From contig NZ_AJLS01000134.1 of NCBI RefSeq assembly GCF_000307875.1, positions 1 to 43,747 on the forward strand: a DNA stretch of 43,747 nucleotides, written 5' to 3'. How positions within the stretch are numbered: position 1 is the stretch's first letter; each line of letters starts with the position of its first letter. The position numbers were made by a program, and so were the translations under genes. Below are positions 1 through 7,607 of the stretch, in pieces. The DNA comes from Neobacillus bataviensis LMG 21833 (GTDB taxonomy: Bacteria > Bacillota > Bacilli > Bacillales > Cytobacillaceae). The notes beneath the pieces were generated by a model. The model did no database searches and was not told the origin of the DNA. It worked only from the letters and a program-made list of their open reading frames with translations.

Positions 1-17
1 ATGACCCCGAGCCCCTA

Positions 18-40
18 GGCTGCTTGCGCTAGACAGTAAT
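18..40 (+). repeat. Partial dispersed intergenic repeat (left window edge)
   Basis: The segment shares the core GGCTGCTTGCGCT, followed by AGACAGTAAT, with copies near 21111 and 28282. The start of the element lies outside the window or is degraded. It sits just upstream of the S1-domain gene. Function is unknown; it belongs to a short family of intergenic repeats seen five times in this window. Confidence 0.6.
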
Positions 41-82
41 TTCACAGGAAAAATCTCCGAAAAAAGAAAAGGGGAGTTATAT

Positions 83-943
83 ATGTCACTCAACGAATTT
101 ATAGGTCAAGCTACCACGTTAACTGTTGCGCGGAAAGCGGAATTTGGCTATTTTTTATCAGATGGAACTGAAGATGTTTTACTGCATAGTAATCAAGCAC
201 ATCAGGAATTGGCAGAAGGGGACGAAGTCGAAGTCTTTTTGTTTGTTGATTCACAAGGGAGAATCTCGGCTTCGATGACGATTCCGGAAATCTCAGTTGG
301 AGAATACGCCTGGGTAAAAGTAACAGATACGAATCCAAAAATCGGCGTCTTTTTGAATATTGGCCTGCCAAAAGATATTCTGTTAGGGGCGGATGATCTT
401 CCTGCCCATCAATCGGTCTGGCCGAACATCGGTGATATGGTCTATGTTACCTTAAGAGTAAATCGCAATCATCTGATTTATGCGAAACAAGCCAGTGATC
501 AAGTGATTCAATCCATTTCAGTCCACGCAACTGAGAAAGATTTTAATAAAAATGTTCAAGGGCATATATACCGTACAGCCAAGGTAGGCAGCTGGGTCTA
601 CACAATAGAAGGCTTTAAAGGTTTTATTCATGAATCACAACGCGGTAACGAGCCCCGGTTAGGTGAAAAAGTGGAAGGACGGGTTATTGACGTCAAGGAA
701 GATGGAACCATAAATGTTTCTTTGCTTGCAAGAAAAGAGGAATCACAAGATCTGGATGCAGCCAAAATTTACGAATATTTAATGAGTAGAAACGGGGCCA
801 TGCCATATAGCGATAAAAGCGCGCCGGAAGATATACAAGAACGGTTTGACCTAAGCAAAGGGGCATTTAAACGCGCACTGGGGAAACTGATGAAAGAGGG
901 CAAGGTCTACCAAGAAGGCAGCTGGACATATGTAAAAAACTAA
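83..943 (+). CDS. yitL: S1 RNA-binding domain protein, CvfB/YitL family
   Basis: The 286-residue protein matches the CvfB (conserved virulence factor B) family, called YitL in B. subtilis. These are cytosolic RNA-binding proteins with tandem S1-type OB folds and a C-terminal winged-helix-like domain. Here S1-like repeats occupy roughly residues 1-210, including the segment GEKVEGRVIDVKEDGTINVS typical of an S1 barrel. The tail around residues 225-286 (KIYEYLMSRNGAMPYSDKSAPEDI, then FDLSKGAFKRALGKLMKEGKV) looks like the winged helix. An AAGGGGAG ribosome binding site precedes the ATG. In Staphylococcus the protein affects virulence gene expression; in Bacillus its role is poorly defined. Length and start are normal for the family. 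It appears to be monocistronic or to lead the small gene at 1008. Confidence 0.88.
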   Translation: MSLNEFIGQATTLTVARKAEFGYFLSDGTEDVLLHSNQAHQELAEGDEVEVFLFVDSQGRISASMTIPEISVGEYAWVKVTDTNPKIGVFLNIGLPKDILLGADDLPAHQSVWPNIGDMVYVTLRVNRNHLIYAKQASDQVIQSISVHATEKDFNKNVQGHIYRTAKVGSWVYTIEGFKGFIHESQRGNEPRLGEKVEGRVIDVKEDGTINVSLLARKEESQDLDAAKIYEYLMSRNGAMPYSDKSAPEDIQERFDLSKGAFKRALGKLMKEGKVYQEGSWTYVKN

Positions 944-1007
944 CTTACATACTCACTTTCTTATTGCTTACACTAAGGTTGCAAGGAATTTTGAAAGGAG
1001 CATGTAA

Positions 1008-1139
1008 ATGCCGCACACTTCTGATAATGATAAAAAAGCAAAAGACAATAATGCCCTTCACCACGAAAAGAATATGATGCGTGAAAAAAACCGTCAGGCA
1101 GGGAAAAACCAATATTCAAAGAAAACAGACCATAAATAA
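1008..1139 (+). CDS. Small hydrophilic protein, probable DUF3941 family
   Basis: This 43-residue ORF has a good ribosome binding site (GAAAGGAG, eight bases before the ATG) and stops at the foot of a strong terminator. The protein is very rich in Lys, Asn, Asp and His, with no hydrophobic core: it starts MPHTSDNDKKAKDNN and ends NQYSKKTDHK. This resembles the short DUF3941 proteins annotated in many Bacillus genomes, but the family match is from memory and not tested. Function is unknown. The composition is reminiscent of small spore or stress proteins, which is only a guess. Confidence 0.7.
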   Translation: MPHTSDNDKKAKDNNALHHEKNMMREKNRQAGKNQYSKKTDHK

Positions 1140-1171
1140 AAGGAATGAGGTGCTAAGCACCTCATTCCTTT
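1139..1171. terminator. Bidirectional Rho-independent terminator
   Basis: A perfect 13-bp stem (AGGAATGAGGTGC with its complement) closes a TAA loop and extends by A-T pairs at its base. It lies between the convergent genes ending at 1139 and 1176 and can serve both strands. Confidence 0.85.
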
Positions 1172-1175
1172 CTCT

Positions 1176-1514
1176 TTAAGAAATCGTTAAAACCTCATAT
1201 TTTGCTGCCAAATCAATAAAGTCGCCCATTCCACTAATTTTTCCAACTTCTAATTTGTCGGATACTTCATAGTGGTCGGCACATGTCTTACATGCTAAAA
1301 TATCGACACCTTTTGCTTCTAATTCCTTTAAATGAACTGAGACAAGAGAATCCTCGGTCATGGTCAGCACTCCACTATTCATACAAAAAACGGCTGCTGG
1401 GAGCTCTTCCTTTTGCTTTAGTATCGTAAAAAAAGTTTCAAGGATACTCTCACCGAGTAGTTGATCGCCCTTGCCAAGTTGGTTTGAGCTCACTAAAATC
1501 ACTTTGTTTTTCAT
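1176..1514 (-). CDS. DsrE/YedF-like sulfur-relay family protein
   Basis: The 112-residue cytosolic protein resembles the DsrE-like domain found at the C-terminus of YedF, which is linked to sulfur and selenium relay. The start VILVSSNQLGKGDQLLGESI and the segment GVDILACKTCADHYEV fit this family; the CKTC pair (around residues 76-79) would be the redox or persulfide cysteines. No N-terminal TusA domain is present. The gene follows the MIP18-family gene by 15 bp on the same strand with its own AAGGAG site, so the two are probably co-transcribed. The pairing suggests a role in sulfur or Fe-S handling, but substrate and partner are unknown. Confidence 0.75.
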   Translation of the reverse strand: MKNKVILVSSNQLGKGDQLLGESILETFFTILKQKEELPAAVFCMNSGVLTMTEDSLVSVHLKELEAKGVDILACKTCADHYEVSDKLEVGKISGMGDFIDLAAKYEVLTIS

Positions 1515-1529
1515 TTGCTTTATATCTCC

Positions 1530-1838
1530 TTAACGGATACCTAAGGCAATTTTTGCATAACGGGACATCATTTCTTTATTCCAAGGCGGATTCCAAACAA
1601 TATTTACTTCCGTTTCCTTTATCTCAGGGATATCAGTTAGTGCTCTTTTCACTTGGTCGACAATGGTTCCGGCAAGTGGGCAGCCCATAGCTGTTAACGT
1701 CATCGTAACCGTAGCCATCCCCTCTTCATCCATTTCAACATCATATACTAAGCCTAAATTGACGATGTCAACACCTAACTCAGGGTCGATAACTAACTCT
1801 AAAGCACCCATAATATTTTCTTTTAATTCTTCATTCAT
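1530..1838 (-). CDS. yitW: Metal-sulfur cluster assembly factor, MIP18/PaaD family (YitW-like)
   Basis: The 102-residue protein carries the MIP18 (formerly DUF59) fold. The N-terminal part contains VIDPELGVDIVNLGLVYDVEMDEEG and the hallmark Cys motif TAMGCPLAGTIVDQV lies near residue 53. Relatives (SufT, PaaD, YitW) help mature Fe-S proteins. The ATG is preceded by an AAGGAG site. It leads a probable two-gene operon with the DsrE-like gene downstream. The position close to yitL and yitU matches the B. subtilis yit region. Several Fe-S proteins (two Fnr, two radical SAM enzymes) are encoded nearby, though no direct link is shown. Confidence 0.88.
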   Translation of the reverse strand: MNEELKENIMGALELVIDPELGVDIVNLGLVYDVEMDEEGMATVTMTLTAMGCPLAGTIVDQVKRALTDIPEIKETEVNIVWNPPWNKEMMSRYAKIALGIR

Positions 1839-2117
1839 ATGGTTTCACTCCTTATCATATTTTTATTTACTTCAGGGCATGTTTTTATTACAATTTCCAA
1901 AAGGCGGTAATTAAATCCACTTTTGTTGAACATATAAAAGTATATAGCTTTTTTATCGCTATTGGTGTGAATTTTTTTACAGTATAGATATAAAATTGTT
2001 AACATAGTAAATATAGAAATAATATTAATCATTCCTACAAGTAGTGTATCATGTTATCTGATTTTTTTCTAAAGCAATGCATTCACTAGTGAAAATTTGA
2101 AATAAGAAGGAGTTTAT

Positions 2118-2933
2118 ATGGCAGAAAAGCATTTAATCGCATTAGATTTAGATGGAACATTATTAAAAGATGATAAAACCATTTCTCAAAAAAATAAGGA
2201 AATCATTCAAAAAGCAAAAGCTGAGGGTCATATTGTCATGATTGCAACCGGCAGGCCTTATCGTTCAAGCGAAATGTATTATCGTGAGTTAGAACTGAAC
2301 ACACCAATTGTTAATTTTAACGGGGCTTTTATGCATCACCCGCTTGATTCAAGCTGGGGATTCTATCATGAACCGCTTGATGTTAAGGTAGCAAAGGACA
2401 TTGTAGAAGCCTGCAGAAGCTTTCAGTTCCACAATATTATTGCCGAAGTGATGGACGATATTTATTTCCATTACCATGATGAAAAGCTTCTAGATATTTT
2501 TAGCTTTGGCAATCCCAAAATCACTACAGGCGATTTACAAAACTTTTTAAACGATTCACCTACAAGTTTGTTAATTCATACAGAAGAAGATCAGCTTAAA
2601 CAAATTCGTGATCATCTATCTGAAATCCATGCGGAAGTGATTGACCAACGAAGCTGGGCTGCCCCGTGGCATGTAATCGAAATCATTAAGGTTGGCTTAA
2701 ATAAAGCTGTAGGCTTGAAAAAAGCAGCAGATTACTTTGGGATCCCAGCTGAAAGAATTATTGCTTTTGGTGATGAGGACAATGATCTGGAGATGCTTGA
2801 ATATGCCGGTCATGGAATTGCCATGGGAAATGGGATTGACCAAGTAAAAAATATCGCTAATGAAGTAACCTTAAGTAATGAAGAAGATGGTGTGGGGGTA
2901 TATTTGGCTGATTTGTTAAATATTAAATTTTAA
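2118..2933 (+). CDS. yitU: Cof-type HAD-superfamily phosphatase (YitU-like)
   Basis: The 271-residue cytosolic hydrolase has all four HAD motifs: LDLDGTLL (nucleophile Asp9, acid Asp11), ATGRP (motif II), a Lys in KVGLNKAVGLKKA (motif III) and FGDEDNDLEML (motif IV, Mg binding). The large middle insertion is the C2B cap typical of Cof/YwtE/YitU enzymes, which dephosphorylate small phosphorylated metabolites such as the flavin precursor 5-amino-6-ribitylamino-uracil phosphate or sugar phosphates. An AAGGAG site precedes the ATG. Gene context agrees with B. subtilis yitU. Substrate cannot be read from sequence. Confidence 0.85.
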   Translation: MAEKHLIALDLDGTLLKDDKTISQKNKEIIQKAKAEGHIVMIATGRPYRSSEMYYRELELNTPIVNFNGAFMHHPLDSSWGFYHEPLDVKVAKDIVEACRSFQFHNIIAEVMDDIYFHYHDEKLLDIFSFGNPKITTGDLQNFLNDSPTSLLIHTEEDQLKQIRDHLSEIHAEVIDQRSWAAPWHVIEIIKVGLNKAVGLKKAADYFGIPAERIIAFGDEDNDLEMLEYAGHGIAMGNGIDQVKNIANEVTLSNEEDGVGVYLADLLNIKF

Positions 2934-3045
2934 CCCCATTAAGCCAAGCTTTTCCTAAATGAACCGCCCATATTTGGAGCATACTATTTCCTGAGGCAGC
3001 GTTGCTGTTTCAATATGAGCTTTTTAGCATATTGGAGGGATTCGC

Positions 3046-3198
3046 ATGGGTAGATCAAACAAATCAAAACGCTTTGTCCAGCAAGGAAAGGATACTGTTA
3101 ACAAGCATGCCGAACGTATTCCTTATCACATGACCTACGCTGAAGCGGAAGCTCAGAAGATGGCCAATGTGCACGAATCCTCGCTTGGAGGAATTTAA
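3046..3198 (+). CDS. Small basic protein of unknown function
   Basis: The 50-residue ORF starts with ATG after TTGGAGGG and encodes a charged peptide: MGRSNKSKRFVQQGKDTVNK at the start and EAEAQKMANVHESSLGGI at the end. Its last codons contain the ribosome binding site (GGAGG, 3186-3190) of the next gene, which starts one base after the stop, so the two are probably translationally coupled. I do not recognise the family. A small spore-associated protein is conceivable from size and composition, but nothing proves it. Confidence 0.6.
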   Translation: MGRSNKSKRFVQQGKDTVNKHAERIPYHMTYAEAEAQKMANVHESSLGGI

Positions 3199-3199
3199 C

Positions 3200-3385
3200 A
3201 TGGGAAACCAATTGTTCCAGGAAGCACGGAGATTTGTGGAGATGGCGAAATCCGCTAACCCTAATGACCTTGATTCTGCAGTTGTAAAAGCAAAGAACGC
3301 TCTAAGTTCTGCATTTGCAAACTCGACAGTTGCAGAACAAGCCCAGCTCCAACAAATGCAACAAGAGCTTGATCAGATCCAATAG
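3200..3385 (+). CDS. DUF3813 family small protein
   Basis: The 61-residue helical protein (MGNQLFQEARRFVEMAKSAN at the start, rich in Gln, Ala and Glu) resembles DUF3813 proteins found next to yitU/yitT in Bacillus. The ATG at 3200 is chosen because a GGAGG site lies ten bases upstream. An earlier in-frame GTG at 3167 would overlap the preceding gene. The heptad-like pattern of Ala and Leu suggests one or two amphipathic helices. Function is unknown. Confidence 0.75.
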   Translation: MGNQLFQEARRFVEMAKSANPNDLDSAVVKAKNALSSAFANSTVAEQAQLQQMQQELDQIQ

Positions 3386-3395
3386 CTGTACAAAG

Positions 3396-3432
3396 AAAAG
3401 CGGAAGTGCCCATATATGGCTCTTCCGCTTTT
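3396..3432. terminator. Bidirectional terminator
   Basis: A 15-bp stem with one mismatch (AAAAGCGGAAGTGCC against GGCTCTTCCGCTTTT) lies between convergent genes. The stem end AAAAGCGGAAG is the same as one end of the dispersed repeats in this window, so the terminator may have been recruited from one. Confidence 0.8.
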
Positions 3433-3436
3433 CTAT

Positions 3437-4279
3437 CTAATCCCTTCGAAAAAATCCATAGACCCCTGTTGTCTGTACGATGTTCGTAAACGCATGGGGA
3501 TCCACTTCCTTAATGATTCTTTCTAAATCATAAAGTTCATAGCGGGTGATGACAATCATCAGCATGTCCCTTGTTTCATTGGAAAATGCCCCTTTAGCAG
3601 GAATCATCGTGATGCCTCTAACAAGAGTTCCATGTATCGCTTTTTTCAAGTCTTCCGCCTTTTTCGTAATAATCATCGCTGTCAGCTTGGCATGCCTTGT
3701 ATGGATCGCATCAACCACTCTCGTAGAGGCATATAAGACCACGAGTGTATAAAGGGCTTTTTCCCATCCAAATAAGAAGCCGGCGGTCACAACGATAATC
3801 CCGTTTAACACGAACATATAAGGCCCTACTGGTTTATCTTTCAGTCTAGATAAAACCATCGCAATGATATCGACGCCGCCTGTTGATGCTCCCCATTTTA
3901 AGGTTATACCAACTCCAATTGCTTGAATGACGCCGCCAAATACCGCATTCAGTAAGATATCATGTGAAAATTTATGGATTGGAATTAATGTTAGAAACAA
4001 GGAGGAGAGTAACACACTCAAAAAACTATAAATGGTAAATGATTTACCTACCTTCTTCCATCCGAGAATCGCTACCGGAATATTAAGTACAAGCAATAAG
4101 AACCCCATTGAGACATGAATGGGTGTATAATCACTTAGGACTTTCGAGAGTAATTGGGCAATTCCGGTAAAACCGCTGGAATATACATTTGCTGGAATTA
4201 GAAATAAGTTCATGGCAAGTGCATTTAACAATGCACCGACTGCAACAATAAAAGCTTTTTTCGTCTGAAGCCAAATCAA
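3437..4279 (-). CDS. yitT: YitT family membrane protein (DUF161 + DUF2179)
   Basis: The 280-residue integral membrane protein has about five or six hydrophobic segments in residues 1-190 (for example AFIVAVGALLNALAMNLFLI and GPYMFVLNGIIVVTAGFLFG). The soluble C-terminal DUF2179 domain spans residues 195-280 (MIITKKAEDLKKAIHGTLVRG, then VVQTTGVYGFFRRD-like end). The signature GASTGGVDIIAMVLSR is typical. YitT-family proteins are widespread in Firmicutes in several paralogues; their transport role is not established. It is divergent from the DegV gene and convergent with the small genes, as in the yit region of B. subtilis. Confidence 0.88.
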   Translation of the reverse strand: MIWLQTKKAFIVAVGALLNALAMNLFLIPANVYSSGFTGIAQLLSKVLSDYTPIHVSMGFLLLVLNIPVAILGWKKVGKSFTIYSFLSVLLSSLFLTLIPIHKFSHDILLNAVFGGVIQAIGVGITLKWGASTGGVDIIAMVLSRLKDKPVGPYMFVLNGIIVVTAGFLFGWEKALYTLVVLYASTRVVDAIHTRHAKLTAMIITKKAEDLKKAIHGTLVRGITMIPAKGAFSNETRDMLMIVITRYELYDLERIIKEVDPHAFTNIVQTTGVYGFFRRD

Positions 4280-4365
4280 TAGTATACCCCCTAATTTAAA
4301 TTGTATTTTTAGGCTGAAACCGATAAACTGAAACTAAAATATATGTTATGAATGAGGTGAGCTTC

Positions 4366-5226
4366 ATGCCGGTAAAAATACTTGCTGACAGCGCATGCGA
4401 TTTACCCAAAAGTTTTTATGAAGAAAATCACGTTACGTTATTTCCTTTAAAAGTTGAAATCAAAGGACAAGAATTTGAAGATGTTAAAACCATTGATCCT
4501 AAAACGGTTTATGATGCTATCCGCAGTGGTGTAGTACCAAAAACATCTCAGGTGTCACCGCTTTTGTTTGAAGAAATTTTTACGGAAATGGCGGAAAAGA
4601 ATGAAGAAGGAATTTACATAGCCTTTTCCTCCGCATTATCCGGTACATATTCAACCGCTGTTATGATTCTTGACCAAGTGAAGGAAAAATATCCAGACTT
4701 TTCTTTAACGATTGTTGATACGAAATGTGCATCCCTTGGATTTGGTCTGATTGTTCAAGAAGCAGCAAAGCTCGCGGCAAATAATGTTTCGAAAGAAAAG
4801 ATTTTAGAAGATGTCCTATTTAGAAGCCAGCATATGGAGCATATTTTTACGGTAGACGATTTAGATTATTTGGCAAAAGGCGGCAGGGTTTCGAAGGCTT
4901 CTGCGTTTTTGGGTGGATTATTAAATATTAAGCCGATTTTAAATATGGAAGATGGGAAACTTGTACCCATTGAAAAAATCAGAGGAAAAAAGAAAGTATA
5001 TCGCCGGATTATCGAAATCATGCACGAGCGAGGGTCTAATTTGCAGGAGCAGGTCATTGGGATTAGCCACGCAGATAATCTCGAAACGGCATTGGAGGTT
5101 AAAGCGATGTTCGAGGATGAATTTAATCCAAAAGAGGTGTATATCTCTTCGATTGGCTCAGCCGTTGGTGCACATACAGGGCCGGGTACCATTTCGATTT
5201 TCTTTTTAAACCAGCTGCCATCCTAA
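4366..5226 (+). CDS. yitS: DegV family fatty-acid-binding protein (YitS-like)
   Basis: The 286-residue protein is a DegV/EDD-fold lipid-binding protein. Members (FakB) hold a fatty acid for phosphorylation by the FakA kinase. Visible hallmarks are the N-terminal VKILADSACDLPKS, TSQVSPLLFEEIF, the SGTYSTA loop that binds the carboxylate and GSAVGAHTGPGTI near the C-terminus. The start at 4366 is preferred because GAGGTGA precedes it by five bases; an upstream in-frame ATG at 4348 lacks a site. No FakA is encoded in the window. Confidence 0.88.
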   Translation: MPVKILADSACDLPKSFYEENHVTLFPLKVEIKGQEFEDVKTIDPKTVYDAIRSGVVPKTSQVSPLLFEEIFTEMAEKNEEGIYIAFSSALSGTYSTAVMILDQVKEKYPDFSLTIVDTKCASLGFGLIVQEAAKLAANNVSKEKILEDVLFRSQHMEHIFTVDDLDYLAKGGRVSKASAFLGGLLNIKPILNMEDGKLVPIEKIRGKKKVYRRIIEIMHERGSNLQEQVIGISHADNLETALEVKAMFEDEFNPKEVYISSIGSAVGAHTGPGTISIFFLNQLPS

Positions 5227-5275
5227 ATTTTTATTTTTACAGCTTTCACAATTCGGACATATATGCCTCCTAGTC

Positions 5276-5318
5276 TGTGAGATAGTTCACTTTTTTCAAA
5301 CATAGACACGTTTATAAT
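5276..5318 (+). promoter_or_regulatory. Predicted Fnr-activated (class II) promoter of the radical SAM gene
   Basis: The 16-bp box TGTGAGATAGTTCACT (5276-5291) matches the Bacillus Fnr consensus TGTGA-N6-TCACA with one change. A perfect TATAAT lies at 5313-5318, giving a start near 5325. The box centre is then at exactly -41.5, the activating position for class II CRP/Fnr sites. There is no -35 hexamer, as expected for an activated promoter. Confidence 0.8.
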
Positions 5319-5373
5319 ACAAAGTATTAAAGCTGTTTGCGTTTGAAATAGCTGTTTTTAGGAGGCGTTTCAT

Positions 5374-6501
5374 ATGTCTTTTAACCGAGACTTTAATAAA
5401 GATCCATTTATCGTTATTTGGGAGCTGACACGTGCTTGCCAATTAAAATGCCTGCATTGTCGTGCAGATGCACAATACGCAAGAGATCCTCGCGAATTAT
5501 CATTTGAAGAAGGCAAAAAGCTAATTGATCAAATACATGATATGAATAACCCAATCCTTGTCTTTACAGGCGGCGATCCCCTTATGAGGGAAGATGTTTT
5601 TGATATTGCTAAATATGCAGTGGAAAAAGGTGTAAGGGTTTCGATAACGCCAAGCGCTACACCGAATGTAACGATGGAGGCAATGCAGAAAGCAAAGGAA
5701 GTCGGCCTATCGCGCTGGGCTTTTAGTCTTGATGGACCAACCGCCGAGATTCATGACCATTTCCGCGGTACAGCAGGTTCGTTTGACCTGACAATGGAGA
5801 GAATTAAATATTTGCATGAACTGGAAATGCCAATCCAAATTAATACTGTTGTTTCTAGATACAATTATGAACATCTTGAAGAGATGGCTAAACTGGTTGG
5901 GGAATTAAAATGCGTGCTGTGGAGTGTCTTTTTCCTTGTTCCAACTGGAAGAGGCCAGGTAACTGACATGATTTCACCGGTGGAAACTGAAAGGGTACTC
6001 AGATGGCTGTACGACCTAAGCAAGCAGGTGTCATTCGATATTAAGACAACTGAAGCGATGCATTACCGTCGGGTTGTCATTCAGCAAAAAATGCGTGAAG
6101 CAAAGTCACAGACAGATGAAATTGATTATTTAAGTGCCTTAACGGAAAAAGGGTTAACAGGTTCCATTGATGGACTTGGACGCGCCCCTAAAGGTGTGAA
6201 TGACGGAAATGGCTTTGTGTTTATTTCTCATATTGGTGATGTTTACCCAAGCGGACTGCTGCCAGTTAAAGCGGGGAATGTCCGTGAAACACCATTAGCG
6301 GAGATCTACCGGGAATCGCCAATCTTTAAGGCATTAAGAAATCCTGACGAATTCAAGGGTAAATGTGGTGTCTGTGAATTCCGTTATGTTTGCGGCGGTT
6401 CAAGATCAAGAGCCTATGCAATGACAGGTGATTATCTTGAGAGCGAACCATTCTGTGTATATATTCCTAAATCATTAAGAGAGAAACAAGCACAAAACTA
6501 G
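5374..6501 (+). CDS. Radical SAM/SPASM domain protein (TIGR04053/BA_1875-like)
   Basis: The 375-residue enzyme binds a SAM-cleaving 4Fe-4S cluster through C22-x3-C26-x2-C29 (TRACQLKCLHC). The C-terminal SPASM-like region carries C331, C334, C340 and C361 (CGVCEFRYVCGG, then FCVY), which would hold an auxiliary cluster. Between them lie the SAM-binding GGDPL motif (radical SAM GGEP equivalent) and a TIM-barrel pattern. The whole is similar to haem-maturation enzymes (NirJ, AhbC/AhbD) and to a Bacillus family named TIGR04053. The reaction is not known; haem-related or peptide-modifying chemistry is possible, and no obvious precursor peptide lies beside it. An AGGAGG site precedes the ATG. A strong Fnr box upstream predicts anaerobic induction. 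Confidence 0.82.
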   Translation: MSFNRDFNKDPFIVIWELTRACQLKCLHCRADAQYARDPRELSFEEGKKLIDQIHDMNNPILVFTGGDPLMREDVFDIAKYAVEKGVRVSITPSATPNVTMEAMQKAKEVGLSRWAFSLDGPTAEIHDHFRGTAGSFDLTMERIKYLHELEMPIQINTVVSRYNYEHLEEMAKLVGELKCVLWSVFFLVPTGRGQVTDMISPVETERVLRWLYDLSKQVSFDIKTTEAMHYRRVVIQQKMREAKSQTDEIDYLSALTEKGLTGSIDGLGRAPKGVNDGNGFVFISHIGDVYPSGLLPVKAGNVRETPLAEIYRESPIFKALRNPDEFKGKCGVCEFRYVCGGSRSRAYAMTGDYLESEPFCVYIPKSLREKQAQN

Positions 6502-6505
6502 AAAA

Positions 6506-6539
6506 ACAAGGCTGCCTCAATTAATTGAGACAGCCTTGT
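6506..6539. terminator. Bidirectional terminator
   Basis: ACAAGGCTG and CAGCCTTGT form an outer stem, with CTCAATTAATTGAG continuing inside as a second helix. It separates the convergent radical SAM and fnr genes. Confidence 0.8.
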
Positions 6540-6550
6540 CAATAATGATG

Positions 6551-7249
6551 TTATTCTATATTACAATAAACAGCTGAGCAATTTTCACAGCCAATTTCAT
6601 CTTTTAAATATTGTAAGTCTAATATTGTGATTTTCCCTTTTTTAATGGAAATAATCTTATCGCGCTTTAACTCACTAAGGATCCGATTGGTACTTTCTCG
6701 GGAGGTACCGCAGAAATTTGCCAGTTCCTGGTTGGTTAAGGGCAGGTCAATTAAGATTTCGCCCGCTTTGGGGATTCCATAGCTGTTAGACATCCGTATA
6801 AGTGTAGAAAATAAGGCACCCCGTTTTCCATTTAAGACAAGGTCGCGAAATTTAGTCTGCGTTTTGCGAAAATGATCACTCATCCATTTCATGAACTCGA
6901 AGGCAAGCTTACTATTTTGAAAAATTTCACTTTCAATTACTTCTTTTTTGATTGCAACAATTTCTCCTTCTTCTAGCACCTTAGCGCTTAAGAGATATCG
7001 TGGATTGTCAGTGAAAAGTGTTAACTCACCGCAAATATCATTGGCACTGCAAATTCGGAGCGAAAGTTCACGGCCGTCAGAAGTAATTTTACTGATTTGA
7101 ATCTTGCCAGAAATAATAATGAAAAGCTCTTCTGCTATCATTCCTTCCTGAAACAGGAAACTTCCTCGTTCACTTTTAAATTTCCGGTCTGCAAATGTAA
7201 GTAATTCTTTTATCTCAATGGAATGAGTTGGCTTCATTGTTGCTGTCAT
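6551..7249 (-). CDS. fnr: Fnr-type oxygen-sensing CRP-family regulator (copy 1)
   Basis: The 232-residue protein has a cNMP-binding-like beta roll (residues about 15-115), a dimer helix, and a C-terminal helix-turn-helix (TNQELANFCGTSRESTNRILSELKR, 172-196) whose SRE-x2-NR recognition helix fits TGTGA half-sites. The end carries C221-x2-C224-x4-C229. This is the CX2CX4C arrangement that, with an Asp, holds the oxygen-labile 4Fe-4S cluster of B. subtilis Fnr. Asp136 in KFRDLVL is the likely fourth ligand. A GAGGTGA site precedes the ATG. It is divergent from moaA. I saw no clear Fnr box for its own promoter. A second copy lies at 12312. Confidence 0.88.
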   Translation of the reverse strand: MTATMKPTHSIEIKELLTFADRKFKSERGSFLFQEGMIAEELFIIISGKIQISKITSDGRELSLRICSANDICGELTLFTDNPRYLLSAKVLEEGEIVAIKKEVIESEIFQNSKLAFEFMKWMSDHFRKTQTKFRDLVLNGKRGALFSTLIRMSNSYGIPKAGEILIDLPLTNQELANFCGTSRESTNRILSELKRDKIISIKKGKITILDLQYLKDEIGCENCSAVYCNIE

Positions 7250-7607
7250 CCTAAATCACCTCGTACTGATTTTTCTATACTAATCTATTTTCATTTGAAT
7301 TAAGTTCGTTAGTAACATTTTATCTCATGATTAGTCGATAAAATCCAGTAAACAATGACAATATAGTGAAAACTTCGATGGATTTTGAAAAAATAAGCTA
7401 ACCCATGTAGTATAAATTGATTGTAGAGAAAAGAAATAGTGGATAATGATTTCCAAAATCAATCGTTTAATCATTTACAATCATCTGTTAAGATAAGAAT
7501 AATAGTAAAAAGGATTTTAATAGTGAATAAAGTAACAGCATTTTAAGTTAGTTCTTGTTACACTAAGTTATATAAAAGCTTCTTTGAAAATAATGGAGTT
7601 GAGACGA
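7250..7607. other. Divergent intergenic region fnr copy 1 / moaA
   Basis: This AT-rich gap holds the moaA promoter described separately and must hold the fnr promoter on the minus strand. A possible -10 (TAGTAT on the minus strand) lies at 7277-7282, without a convincing -35. No ORF or repeat was seen. Confidence 0.5.
7522..7564 (+). promoter_or_regulatory. Predicted Fnr class II promoter of moaA
   Basis: The box AGTGA-ATAAAG-TAACA (7522-7537) differs from TGTGA-N6-TCACA at two positions. It is followed by an extended -10, TGTTACACT (hexamer 7559-7564), giving a start near 7571 and a box centre at exactly -41.5. The geometry matches four other promoters in this island, which supports a site that would be weak on sequence alone. 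Confidence 0.6.

Noticed and set aside
5241..5256. TTCACA piece upstream of the radical SAM promoter as a second Fnr site
   Set aside because: Only one half-site is present, with no TGTGA partner at six-base spacing.
7250..7400. Possible Fnr box for autoregulation of fnr copy 1
   Set aside because: The best candidates (for example AGTGA with CGATG at about 7366) match only one half and do not sit at -41.5 from any -10-like hexamer.
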